Shown here piece by piece: positions 1 through 6,555 of a DNA stretch of 13,039 bases (the first letter of the stretch is position 1; each line of letters opens with the position of its first letter). The DNA is taken from contig JBFKPQ010000061.1 of assembly GCA_041628225.1 (NCBI GenBank), positions 1 to 13,039 on the forward strand. Direction: 5' to 3'. Below the pieces are notes generated by a model. The model did not search any database. It worked only from the letters and a program-made list of their open reading frames with translations, and was not told the DNA's origin. This stretch comes from JBFKPQ01 sp041628225. GTDB taxonomy: Bacteria; Actinomycetota; Acidimicrobiia; Spongiisociales; JAENVV01. The position numbers and the translations under genes are program-made.

Positions 1-1739
1 CCGCGCAGGTGGTAGTCGACGGCTCCAGCCTGGCCGTTGTTGCTGCCCATCTTCTTCTCGGACGGTTGGGCGCCCGGCGCCTGGGTCCACTTCACGATGG
101 TGCCGGCCGGATAGGGGCCGAACACCCATCCGGTCGCCTGATCGACGGCATACACCTGCGGGTTCGGATCGACCAGGTCCTCGGCGGCCAGGTCGTAGAA
201 GCCGTCCTCGTTCTGGCCACCCTTCGCGCCCGGGAGGGAGCTGCTGCCCGCCGGCGGGATCTTCTTGCCGTGCGGGTTCGGGCCGGGCAGGCACGCCGCC
301 AGCGGCGGAGTCGTGTCGGCCCATTCGACGGTGGCGGTCGCGCAGCCGGTCTGGCCGGTGGGAGTGGCGACGGTGAAGCACGCCTCGATGGTGTCGATGC
401 CGCCGCCGCCGGTGTTCGGGTAGGTCCACGACACGTTGCCGTCCGCATCGGTGGTGCAGTCGAGGGCCAGGCTGCACGTGCCGGTCGTTCCGGCGTTCGG
501 GCCGCTCGTGACCGTGAACGTGACGGTCCGGCCATCGACCGTGCCCGGCTCGCCGAAGATCGTCGCCGTCACCGTGTGGGTGGTGTCCACGCCCAGTTCC
601 TTGGTGGCGGAGTCGGGGTCGAGGTCGATCGCCAAGACGGACACGGTTGTGCAGGCCGCGCCGCTGTCACCGGGTCCGCCGGCGTCGGAACCCAAGGCGG
701 TCACGCACATGGTGTGGGTGCCGACACCGAGCCCGGTCACCGGCGTCGCGTAGGTGACTGCGACCGGACCGGGCTGGGGGAGTGCCTGCGAGATGTCGCC
801 GCTGGGGATCACCGCCGGTGGGCCGCCGTCCACGGTCAACTCGAGATGGTCCAGCGACGAGGCCAGCAAGCCGGCCAGCACGCCGGCCAACTCGGCCGGA
901 TCGGTCACCGGGGTGCAGGTGCCTCCGGTGCCGGCTGCGATGGCGTCGAGGGTGCCGTTGACTCCGTCGGTGCAGGACGCTTCGGCCCCGATGGCGAAGG
1001 TGTGGGCGACCGCTCCCGCTCCGGCCATGGCGGCCACCGCGTCGTTGAAGTCGGAGATCGGCCCGAAGTTGGATTGGCCGTCCGACAAGAACACGACGAT
1101 GTTCGTGCTGTTGGTGCTGGCGGCGAGGACCTGATTGGCCGCCGCCACGCCGGCGCCGAAGTTGGTGTGGCTGCGGATGGCGTCGACCGGCGTGAACTGG
1201 GAGGGCCCGGCGAAAGAGCTGCCCGCCACCACCGACGTGACGACCGTGTTCACGTGGCCCGGACCAGCTCCGGGCAGAGTGGTGGTCTGCGGGCCGGCGT
1301 CGGGTGCCATGTCGGCCACGGCGCCCTGGCGTCCGTATGCCGCCAGGCCGACCTCGTTGACGGCGCCGGACGAGATGGCTGCCTGGTTGAGCGCCATGAT
1401 CCCCTGGATTTGGCAGTCGAGGATCGTGTCGGGGGTGCCATCTCCGTTGAGGTCACCGCCGCAGTCGCCGCCCGCCGGGTCGTTGACGCTCCCCGACACG
1501 TCGAGAACGTACACGACGGTGGTGCCGCCGTCGCCGAACCCGACCGAAGCGGTGCCTTCCACCGTGACGTCAACGGTTCCCGACGGCGAGGCGACGACGT
1601 ATTCGGTGCCGTCGGCAGGGGAGTCGAGCGTCACGTCGATGGGCGTGCCGTTGGGGAGGAGAGAGGCCGATTCCGATGCCAGAGCAGGCACCGAGACGAA
1701 GACCAGGAACAGAACGGTGGGTATGGCCAGACGCTTCAC
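1..1739 (-). CDS. Secreted VWA-domain surface protein with Ig-like domain (3' end beyond window)
   Basis: Reading the minus strand from a GTG at 1739-1737 gives at least 579 codons with no stop before the left edge. The start is chosen because an AAGGGG ribosome site lies just upstream and a clean signal peptide follows: K2 R3, a hydrophobic stretch at residues 4-20 and a probable cleavage site after ALA (19-21). Residues about 75-300 form a VWA domain: the MIDAS motif DVSGS is at 80-84 and FLSDG is near 217-221. A calcium-loop-like motif, DLNGDGTPD (96-104), sits right after the MIDAS, between cysteines 93 and 109. Residues about 365-460 look like a bacterial Ig-like domain (TVTFTVTSGPNAG, then a Cys pair). 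The C-terminal part seen has a DPNPQVYAVD...VFGPYPAGT type segment known from actinobacterial surface proteins. It is probably an exported adhesion or matrix-binding protein, with ligand unknown. A sortase motif or anchor, if any, would lie outside the window. Confidence 0.85.
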   Translation of the reverse strand, partial: MKRLAIPTVLFLVFVSVPALASESASLLPNGTPIDVTLDSPADGTEYVVASPSGTVDVTVEGTASVGFGDGGTTVVYVLDVSGSVNDPAGGDCGGDLNGDGTPDTILDCQIQGIMALNQAAISSGAVNEVGLAAYGRQGAVADMAPDAGPQTTTLPGAGPGHVNTVVTSVVAGSSFAGPSQFTPVDAIRSHTNFGAGVAAANQVLAASTNSTNIVVFLSDGQSNFGPISDFNDAVAAMAGAGAVAHTFAIGAEASCTDGVNGTLDAIAAGTGGTCTPVTDPAELAGVLAGLLASSLDHLELTVDGGPPAVIPSGDISQALPQPGPVAVTYATPVTGLGVGTHTMCVTALGSDAGGPGDSGAACTTVSVLAIDLDPDSATKELGVDTTHTVTATIFGEPGTVDGRTVTFTVTSGPNAGTTGTCSLALDCTTDADGNVSWTYPNTGGGGIDTIEACFTVATPTGQTGCATATVEWADTTPPLAACLPGPNPHGKKIPPAGSSSLPGAKGGQNEDGFYDLAAEDLVDPNPQVYAVDQATGWVFGPYPAGTIVKWTQAPGAQPSEKKMGSNNGQAGAVDYHLR

Positions 1740-1917
1740 TGAGAGCCCCTTATCCGTGCCCCCAATGACCACCCGTCGTGAGCGTAGATCACGGACAGTG
1801 ATGCCGTCAAGGGGGAGTTGTCGCCACCGATCGCGTCGTCTCGAGCGGCGATCGCGACGAGCCGAACCGGCTACTCGACGAGCGACGGTCGGCAAGCGCG
1901 GGCTGCGCCGAGAGATC
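1740..1917. other. Intergenic region between VWA gene and SufR-like regulator
   Basis: This 178-bp gap lies between two minus-strand genes. Its left half holds the promoter and dyad described separately. Its right half holds a 7-bp GC-rich stem (CGATCGC 1828-1834 with GCGATCG 1848-1854, 13-nt loop) downstream of the regulator stop. It has no T-run on the minus strand, so I do not call it a terminator. I see no tRNA, small ORF with a ribosome site, or repeat family here. Confidence 0.6.
1781..1810 (-). promoter_or_regulatory. Sigma70-like promoter with 5-bp dyad in the spacer, upstream of the VWA gene
   Basis: On the minus strand a TTGACG -35 element (1810-1805) and a TACGCT -10 element (1786-1781) are separated by 18 bp. 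This predicts a start near 1775 and a leader of about 35 nt before the GTG at 1739. Within the spacer is a perfect dyad, ATCAC-N5-GTGAT (1788-1792 / 1798-1802), which could be a repressor operator since bound protein would block both promoter elements. The match is by eye. Promoter consensus in this lineage is not known to me in detail, and a 5-bp dyad can occur by chance. Confidence 0.5.
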
Positions 1918-2628
1918 TCAGCGGGACAGGGTGATGGCGACCTCGGTCACGCAGTCCTGCTCGTTGGCCGCCGAATGGGGCGTCACCGTGGGCAAGCACG
2001 TCGGGTCGATGGCCTCCATGAGCCCGCCGACGAGGCCCTGATCGAGCGCACACACCACGTCGGGATGGTTGGTGGCCGTGTCGCCGAAGGGGCAGTGGGT
2101 GGTCAGCAGGCGGGTGCCGTCGAGGTCGGGAGCGATGCCGAATCCGACGCCGGTCATGGCGGCTGCCACCGCCCGCACCGCACCTTCGAAGCCTTCCTCG
2201 TCGGGTACGCCGATCTCGGCGGCCAGCTCCAGTCCGTACTGGCGGCCCACCCGACGAGCCACCGCCGAGATGTCGTCGCTGGCGATTTCGGTGATCACCC
2301 GCATCAGCAAGTTCGAGAGCAGGTCGTGCTGGTGGGTGGGGAAGTGCAGGTCGATGGTTTTGTTCGTCACCTGGTACGTCTTGGCCGGACGCCCGGCGCC
2401 GCTCGACTCGGTGGCGCGGCCGATCTCGAGGTAGCCGTCCTCGGTGAGACGGTCGAGGTGATGTCGCGCCACGTTCGGGTGGATGTCGAAGAGTTCGGCC
2501 ACCTTGGACGCCGTCAGCGGCTCCGGCGACTGGCGGGCGGTGATGTAGATGCCGCGGCGCGTGGCGTCACCGAGCGTCGCCGTCAGGTCGCCGATCGACT
2601 TGTCGAGATCCGAGGTGGGAATCGTCAT
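1918..2628 (-). CDS. SufR-like winged-helix regulator with four C-terminal cysteines
   Basis: This 236-residue protein starts at ATG 2628-2626 with a GAGGA ribosome site six bases upstream. Residues about 14-90 are an ArsR/DeoR-like winged helix: LTASKVAELFDIHPNVARHH is the helix-turn-helix and GRPAKTYQV the wing. The C-terminal half contains Cys179 (in THCPF), Cys193, Cys211 and Cys226, giving C-x13-C-x17-C-x14-C. Established for the SufR family: a DNA-binding winged helix plus a C-terminal Fe-S cluster held by spaced cysteines, repressing Fe-S assembly genes when the cluster is present. The spacing here resembles but is not identical to the cyanobacterial pattern as I remember it. It is transcribed divergently from an mrp-type Fe-S carrier gene 48 bp away, so an Fe-S or redox sensing role at this locus is a reasonable inference. 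Alternatives are another metal- or redox-sensing ArsR-type repressor. No suf operon is visible in the window. Confidence 0.75.
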   Translation of the reverse strand: MTIPTSDLDKSIGDLTATLGDATRRGIYITARQSPEPLTASKVAELFDIHPNVARHHLDRLTEDGYLEIGRATESSGAGRPAKTYQVTNKTIDLHFPTHQHDLLSNLLMRVITEIASDDISAVARRVGRQYGLELAAEIGVPDEEGFEGAVRAVAAAMTGVGFGIAPDLDGTRLLTTHCPFGDTATNHPDVVCALDQGLVGGLMEAIDPTCLPTVTPHSAANEQDCVTEVAITLSR

Positions 2629-2676
2629 GAACGGTCCTCACTATAGTTTCGTTGGCCGAATTCACTCTGAGGAGCC
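2629..2676. promoter_or_regulatory. Divergent promoter region of the SufR-like regulator and mrp, with an 8-bp palindrome
   Basis: This 48-bp gap must carry the promoters of both genes. Its central feature is the perfect palindrome ACTATAGT (2640-2647), which presents TATAGT, a good -10 hexamer, on each strand. For mrp, -10 at 2642-2647 predicts a start near 2654 and a leader of about 23 nt. For the regulator, the mirrored -10 would give an almost leaderless transcript of about 5 nt. A protein on the palindrome would cover both. The mrp ribosome site GAGGAG ends only 2 nt before its ATG, which is unusually close. No clear -35 was seen on either strand. The operator role is inference. Confidence 0.5.
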
Positions 2677-3768
2677 ATGCCCAACGCCCCCGCCATCGAG
2701 TCCCTCGTTTCCGCTGTCGAAGACCCGCTCCTGCATCGCTCGCTGGGCGACCTCGGCATGGTCCGCTCCGTCGACGTCGGCCGGCGCGGCTCCGTCACGA
2801 TCTCGCTGCTCATCCCGGTGCCCGAAATCGCCGATTACGCCGACCTCCGCGACCGCATCGCAGCCGAGGTGGCCCGTGAGGACGGGGTCAAGAAAGTCGA
2901 TGTCGTCCTCGACGGCATGACCGACGAAGAGCGCGAACGGCTCATGACCATCGTGCTCGGCGACGGCAAGGGGATCGTCGGCGGTCCAGGCTCGCGGACA
3001 CGCGTCATCGGCATCGGATCCGGCAAGGGCGGCGTCGGCAAGTCGTCGGTCACCACCAACCTGGCTGTGGCGTTGGCCCGGATCGGCCGCAAGGTGGGCG
3101 TCATCGACGCCGACGTGTGGGGCTTCTCGATCCCGAAGATGCTCGGAGCCGGCCCGGCGCCCGTCGTGATCCACGAGTCGATCATCCCGCCCGAGGCGCA
3201 CGGCGTGAAAGCGATGTCCATGGACTTCTTCGTGGGCGACGACCGGGCCGTCATCTGGCGCGGCCCGATGCTGCACAAGGCCATCGAGCAGTTCCTCACC
3301 GACGTGTTCTGGGACGAGCCCGACTTCCTGCTCATCGACATGCCGCCGGGTACCGGCGACATCGCCATCTCGCTGTCGCAGTTCCTGCCCAGGGCACAAC
3401 TGCTGATCGTGACGACACCGCAGCCCACCGCCCAGCGGGTGGCGCGGCGGTCGGCACTCATGGCCGAAAAGGTCAACCAGGAAGTCATGGCGGTCGTCGA
3501 GAACATGTCCTGGTTCACCGGCGACGACGGCACCCGCTACGAGCTGTTCGGTTCGGGCGGCGGCCAGGCGCTCGCCGACGAACTCGGCGTTCCGCTCGTT
3601 GGCCAGATCCCCCTGCTGCCGGCGATGCGAGAGGGCGCCGACCACGGCAAGCCCGTGTGTCTCGTGGCCCCCGAGTCGGAAGCGGCCGCGGCGTTCGAAC
3701 AGCTCGCCAAGGCGGTCATCGACCTCAAGCCACGGGTGCGGACCCACCCGGAGCTCGTCATCCGCTGA
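2677..3768 (+). CDS. mrp: Mrp/ApbC-family P-loop ATPase, iron-sulfur cluster carrier
   Basis: This 363-residue protein has the standard two-part Mrp/ApbC layout. Residues about 5-85 form an N-terminal MIP18/DUF59-like domain. Residues about 108-350 form a P-loop ATPase with the deviant Walker A motif GSGKGGVGKSS (114-124), a DADVWG switch segment, and the Walker B region LLIDMPPGTGD. Family members bind and transfer Fe-S clusters to apo-proteins in an ATP-dependent way in the cytosol. Residue 275 onward reads ENMSWFTGDDGTRYELFG. Many bacterial and eukaryotic homologues carry a CPxC/CxxC cluster-binding pair at this place, and none is present here. From memory, other actinobacterial Mrp proteins lack it too, so this is probably a lineage feature rather than damage. 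The gene is divergent from a SufR-like regulator. Its stop codon directly abuts the stop of the convergent flavoenzyme gene. Confidence 0.92.
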   Translation: MPNAPAIESLVSAVEDPLLHRSLGDLGMVRSVDVGRRGSVTISLLIPVPEIADYADLRDRIAAEVAREDGVKKVDVVLDGMTDEERERLMTIVLGDGKGIVGGPGSRTRVIGIGSGKGGVGKSSVTTNLAVALARIGRKVGVIDADVWGFSIPKMLGAGPAPVVIHESIIPPEAHGVKAMSMDFFVGDDRAVIWRGPMLHKAIEQFLTDVFWDEPDFLLIDMPPGTGDIAISLSQFLPRAQLLIVTTPQPTAQRVARRSALMAEKVNQEVMAVVENMSWFTGDDGTRYELFGSGGGQALADELGVPLVGQIPLLPAMREGADHGKPVCLVAPESEAAAAFEQLAKAVIDLKPRVRTHPELVIR

Positions 3769-5043
3769 TCAGACGCCGATCACGTCCAAGAACCGGTACC
3801 ACCACGCCCCGAACGGCAGGAACCAGGTGCTGTGCCGGTACCACCACTTGGTGGGATGGTCGATCTCCATGAACGGGCTGGTCTCGAGCTGACCCGACAC
3901 GAGCTTGCCGAGTTCGTCGCCGATGTACGTACCGACCGCCACACCGTGGCCTCCGTACCCCAAGCCGTACCAGGCGCCTTCGATCCGGCCGATGTGCGGC
4001 ATCAGGTCGAACGTGACGCCCAGCTTGCCCGACCAGCTGTGGGTCAGCCGAACGTCGGCCAGTTCCGGGAAGAACTCTGCGATCGTATCCCGCTGGATGT
4101 TCGCCGAGGTTCCGAGATGCAGATCGGTCGACAGGTTGTTGCGACCGCCCATCAAGAGCCGGTGATCGGGCGTGAACCGGAAGTAGTTCAAGAACCGCTT
4201 CGCGGTCCACAACATGCGCCCGTTGGGGATGAGCCGTTCCGCCACGTCGGCTCCGAGCGGTTCGGTGACGGCGATGTAGCTGCCGATGGGAATCACCCCA
4301 CGGCGCAGCTCCGGCAGCAGCGGCCCGGTGTAGCCGTTGGTCGCCACGACGACCTCGGACGCCTCGATCGTCCCGGCACCCGTCGCCAGCCGGTAACCGC
4401 TGCCGTTGCGATGCAGTCGAGTGACGGGGGCCTGCTCGACGAGCGTCGCTCCGGCGCTCTGCGCGGATCCCGCCAGGCCATAGAGATAGCGGGCCGGATG
4501 CAGCCCGCCGGCGATCGGATCGAGCACCGCCGCCACGAACGAGTCGGAATCGATCACCTCGGTGCGGAGTTCGGCGCCTGTGACGATGCGCCGATCGAAC
4601 CCGAGGTGCTCTCGCTCCCAGGAGACCATCCCGGCCAGGCGATCGGCGGCCCGCCGCGACATCGCCAGGCCGGCGGCCCCGCACCGCGAGAACGAGCAGT
4701 CGATGGCCTCCTCTTTGATGATGGTCTCGACGAGGTCGATGGCCGCCACCGAGGCGTCCCAGAACGTCCGGCCGAGCTCCGGTCCATACATCGAGAAGAT
4801 GTCCCGGTTGGAGGCCTTGAGCCCCGACGTCGTCATGCCGCCGTTGATCGTGCTCGCTCCGGCTCCCACGTCGCCGGCGTCGACGACCACCACCGACATG
4901 TCGGCCTTGGCCATCCGCCGGGCCGCGGTGAGTCCGGTCACGCCGGCGCCGATCACCACGACGTCGGCCCGGGTCGGCAGCGCCGCCCCGCCGAGGCCGG
5001 CCGGCTTGGGCGCGTCCTCTCTCCAGAACGGGGTGTGCTGCAT
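3769..5043 (-). CDS. PuuB-like FAD-dependent amine oxidoreductase (DAO family)
   Basis: This 424-residue protein starts at ATG 5043-5041, which overlaps the TGA of the upstream aldehyde dehydrogenase as TGATG. No good ribosome site precedes it, so it is probably translated by coupling. Residues 27-55 are the FAD-binding Rossmann fold: VVVIGAGVTGLTAARR with GxGxxG at 32-37 and an acidic residue, D55, ending strand 2. GAGASTINGG follows (about 60-69), matching the GASGRNGG-type segment of the D-amino-acid oxidase superfamily. Near the C terminus the flavin-contacting LGYGGHGVAVGTYIGDEL is clear. The C-terminal layout (RMLWTAKRFLNYFRFTPDHRLLMGG, then WYRFLDVIGV at the end) resembles gamma-glutamylputrescine oxidoreductase PuuB. 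The expected reaction is FAD-dependent oxidation of a primary or secondary amine to an imine or aldehyde, releasing H2O2 or feeding an acceptor. The neighbouring dehydrogenases would take the aldehyde. The true substrate is unknown, and no glutamyl ligase or hydrolase (PuuA/PuuD) is in the window. Confidence 0.85.
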   Translation of the reverse strand: MQHTPFWREDAPKPAGLGGAALPTRADVVVIGAGVTGLTAARRMAKADMSVVVVDAGDVGAGASTINGGMTTSGLKASNRDIFSMYGPELGRTFWDASVAAIDLVETIIKEEAIDCSFSRCGAAGLAMSRRAADRLAGMVSWEREHLGFDRRIVTGAELRTEVIDSDSFVAAVLDPIAGGLHPARYLYGLAGSAQSAGATLVEQAPVTRLHRNGSGYRLATGAGTIEASEVVVATNGYTGPLLPELRRGVIPIGSYIAVTEPLGADVAERLIPNGRMLWTAKRFLNYFRFTPDHRLLMGGRNNLSTDLHLGTSANIQRDTIAEFFPELADVRLTHSWSGKLGVTFDLMPHIGRIEGAWYGLGYGGHGVAVGTYIGDELGKLVSGQLETSPFMEIDHPTKWWYRHSTWFLPFGAWWYRFLDVIGV

Positions 5044-6476
5044 CAGTTCAGGTCGAAGACGACGGTCTGAAGGTCGGTGAACTCGTCGATCTTGCCGCGA
5101 CCCCACCCCGTGTCGGTGCCGGCGGCTCCCCCGAACGGCTGGAACGTCTCCCAGAAGTCCGTCGAGTCGTTCACCACCACCGTGCCGGAGCGGATCCGGT
5201 CGGCGTACCAGAAGGCCGTCTTGATGTTGTTCGTGAAAACGGCCGCCTGCAGGCCGAGCCGGCTCCGGTTGGCCATGGCGACGGCCTCGTCGTCGTTCGG
5301 GACCGACAGAATCGGCAACACCGGACCGAATGACTCCTCCTGCGACAGGGCGCTGGCTTCGGGAACGCGGTCGACGACGGTGAACTCGTAGTACAGCTCG
5401 GTGGGGTAGCCCGAGGCGCGGCCGCCGCCCATCAACACGTCGGCGCCCTTGTCGCGAGCGTCGGCGATGTGACGGTCCATCTTGGCGGCGGTCGCCTCGT
5501 TGTTGAGGGGGCCCATGTTGGTGTCCTCGTCGAACGGGTCGCCCAGTCGCACGTCGCCGGCCGCTTTCAGGCTGGCCTCGACGAAGGCGTCGTGGACGTC
5601 GTCGACGACGATCACCCGCTCGGTGGCACAGCACACCTGGCCGGCGTTGTAGTAGGCGCCGTACACGGCCGCCTCGGCCGCCGCCTGGATGTTGGCGTCG
5701 CCGGTGACGATGAGCGGTCCGTTGCCCGACATCTCCATGATCGAGCGCTTGATGCCCATCCGCCCGAGGATCTTCTCGCCGGTCGCCGACGATCCGGTGA
5801 ACCCGATGGCGTCGACACCGCGATGCGTCACGAGGTGGTCGCCGATCTCGGCGCCGCCAGGGATGATCGAGATGGCACCCTTCGGCACGCCGGCTTCCTC
5901 GAACGCCTTGGCCAGTTCGAGCAACGCCCAACTCGTGAAGGTGGGGGGCTTGACGATGACGGCGTTGCCGGTGGCCAGGCCCGGGCCGACGTACTCGAGC
6001 GGAATGGTCACCGGGAAGTTCCACGGCGTGATGGCGGCCCACACGCCGACCGGGCGCCGGAAGGTGAACATGCGCTTGTTGCGATCCGAGGTGGGGATCA
6101 CGTCACCGCCCAGGCGCTTGACGTCCTCGGCGGCATTGCGGAAGTATTGGTTGGCTTCGGCGATGTCGTCGACGGATTCGGCGTGGTACGGCTTGCCCTG
6201 CTCGAGCGTTTGAATGCGCGCGATCTCTTCGACGTGCTGGTCGATGACGTCCCCGATGCGGTGACACAGTTCGGCGCGTTCGAAGGGCGACCAGTGCCGC
6301 AGCTCTTCGGTCGCCGTGCGGGCGGCTTCGACGGCGCGGTCGATGTCGGCTGCCGATGCCAGCGGAACGTTGGCGATGTGCTCACCCGTGACCGGCGAAT
6401 GGAGCTCGAATGCCTCGTCGCCGGTGCCTTCGGTCCACTCTCCGGCGAGGAACAGCTGCAGGTTCTTGGGGGTCAT
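5043..6476 (-). CDS. NAD(P)-dependent aldehyde dehydrogenase, first gene of the minus operon
   Basis: This 477-residue aldehyde dehydrogenase has full family length. The start at ATG 6476-6474 is supported by AAAGGAG four bases upstream; open frame continues further upstream but lacks a ribosome site and overlaps the divergent gene. Catalytic features are present: N153 in TPWNFP, the cofactor-site lysine in VKPPTFTS, GFTGSSATGEKI, general-base E248 in MEMSGNGP, and nucleophile C282 in NAGQVCC, with a second cysteine at 283. GDPFDEDTNMGPL and EESFGPVLPI complete the fold, followed by FQPFGGAAGTDTGWGRGKIDEF near the C terminus. It oxidises an aldehyde to the carboxylate. The adjacent flavin amine oxidase, translated by coupling from the same message, suggests its product as substrate. 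EMSGNGP in place of the common ELGGK(S/D)P marks a subgroup I cannot name. Succinate-semialdehyde, lactaldehyde or an aminoaldehyde are all possible substrates. Confidence 0.93.
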   Translation of the reverse strand: MTPKNLQLFLAGEWTEGTGDEAFELHSPVTGEHIANVPLASAADIDRAVEAARTATEELRHWSPFERAELCHRIGDVIDQHVEEIARIQTLEQGKPYHAESVDDIAEANQYFRNAAEDVKRLGGDVIPTSDRNKRMFTFRRPVGVWAAITPWNFPVTIPLEYVGPGLATGNAVIVKPPTFTSWALLELAKAFEEAGVPKGAISIIPGGAEIGDHLVTHRGVDAIGFTGSSATGEKILGRMGIKRSIMEMSGNGPLIVTGDANIQAAAEAAVYGAYYNAGQVCCATERVIVVDDVHDAFVEASLKAAGDVRLGDPFDEDTNMGPLNNEATAAKMDRHIADARDKGADVLMGGGRASGYPTELYYEFTVVDRVPEASALSQEESFGPVLPILSVPNDDEAVAMANRSRLGLQAAVFTNNIKTAFWYADRIRSGTVVVNDSTDFWETFQPFGGAAGTDTGWGRGKIDEFTDLQTVVFDLN

Positions 6477-6555
6477 GACGCTCCTTTCGTCGAATACTGT
6501 ACGCCTCCGCAGACAGCGATGATGTCCGGCGGGTAATGTCGTCTGCGGTGAGAGC
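6477..6555. promoter_or_regulatory. Divergent control region of the catabolic block, with 8-bp inverted repeat
   Basis: These 79 bp separate the starts of two divergent aldehyde-dehydrogenase operons. A perfect inverted repeat, CCGCAGAC (6507-6514) and GTCTGCGG (6541-6548), spans 42 bp with a 26-bp centre. Possible -10 elements are TACAGT on the minus strand (6501-6496) and TAATGT on the plus strand (6534-6539), each predicting a leader of about 10-13 nt. The left arm lies about five bases upstream of the minus -10 and where the plus -35 would be. The right arm lies at the predicted plus start and touches the weak ribosome site. The centre also has shorter GACA/TGTC elements (6512-6515, 6523-6526). 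A dimeric repressor or activator controlling both operons together is the natural reading. No regulator gene is adjacent unless the GyrI-like gene plays a part. Confidence 0.6.

Noticed and set aside
9..1742. Long plus-strand open frame of 577 codons antisense to the VWA gene
   Set aside because: Its translation is Arg/Gly/Val-rich low-complexity sequence typical of GC-rich shadow frames; the minus strand has a signal peptide, MIDAS and Ig-like domain.
1828..1854. GC-rich 7-bp stem downstream of the SufR-like gene as a terminator
   Set aside because: No T-run follows on the minus strand and the palindromic CGATCG core is common by chance at this GC content.
3769..5043. Calling the flavoenzyme puuB outright
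   Set aside because: Overall layout resembles PuuB, but no other putrescine-pathway gene is present and DAO-family specificity is not readable from motifs.
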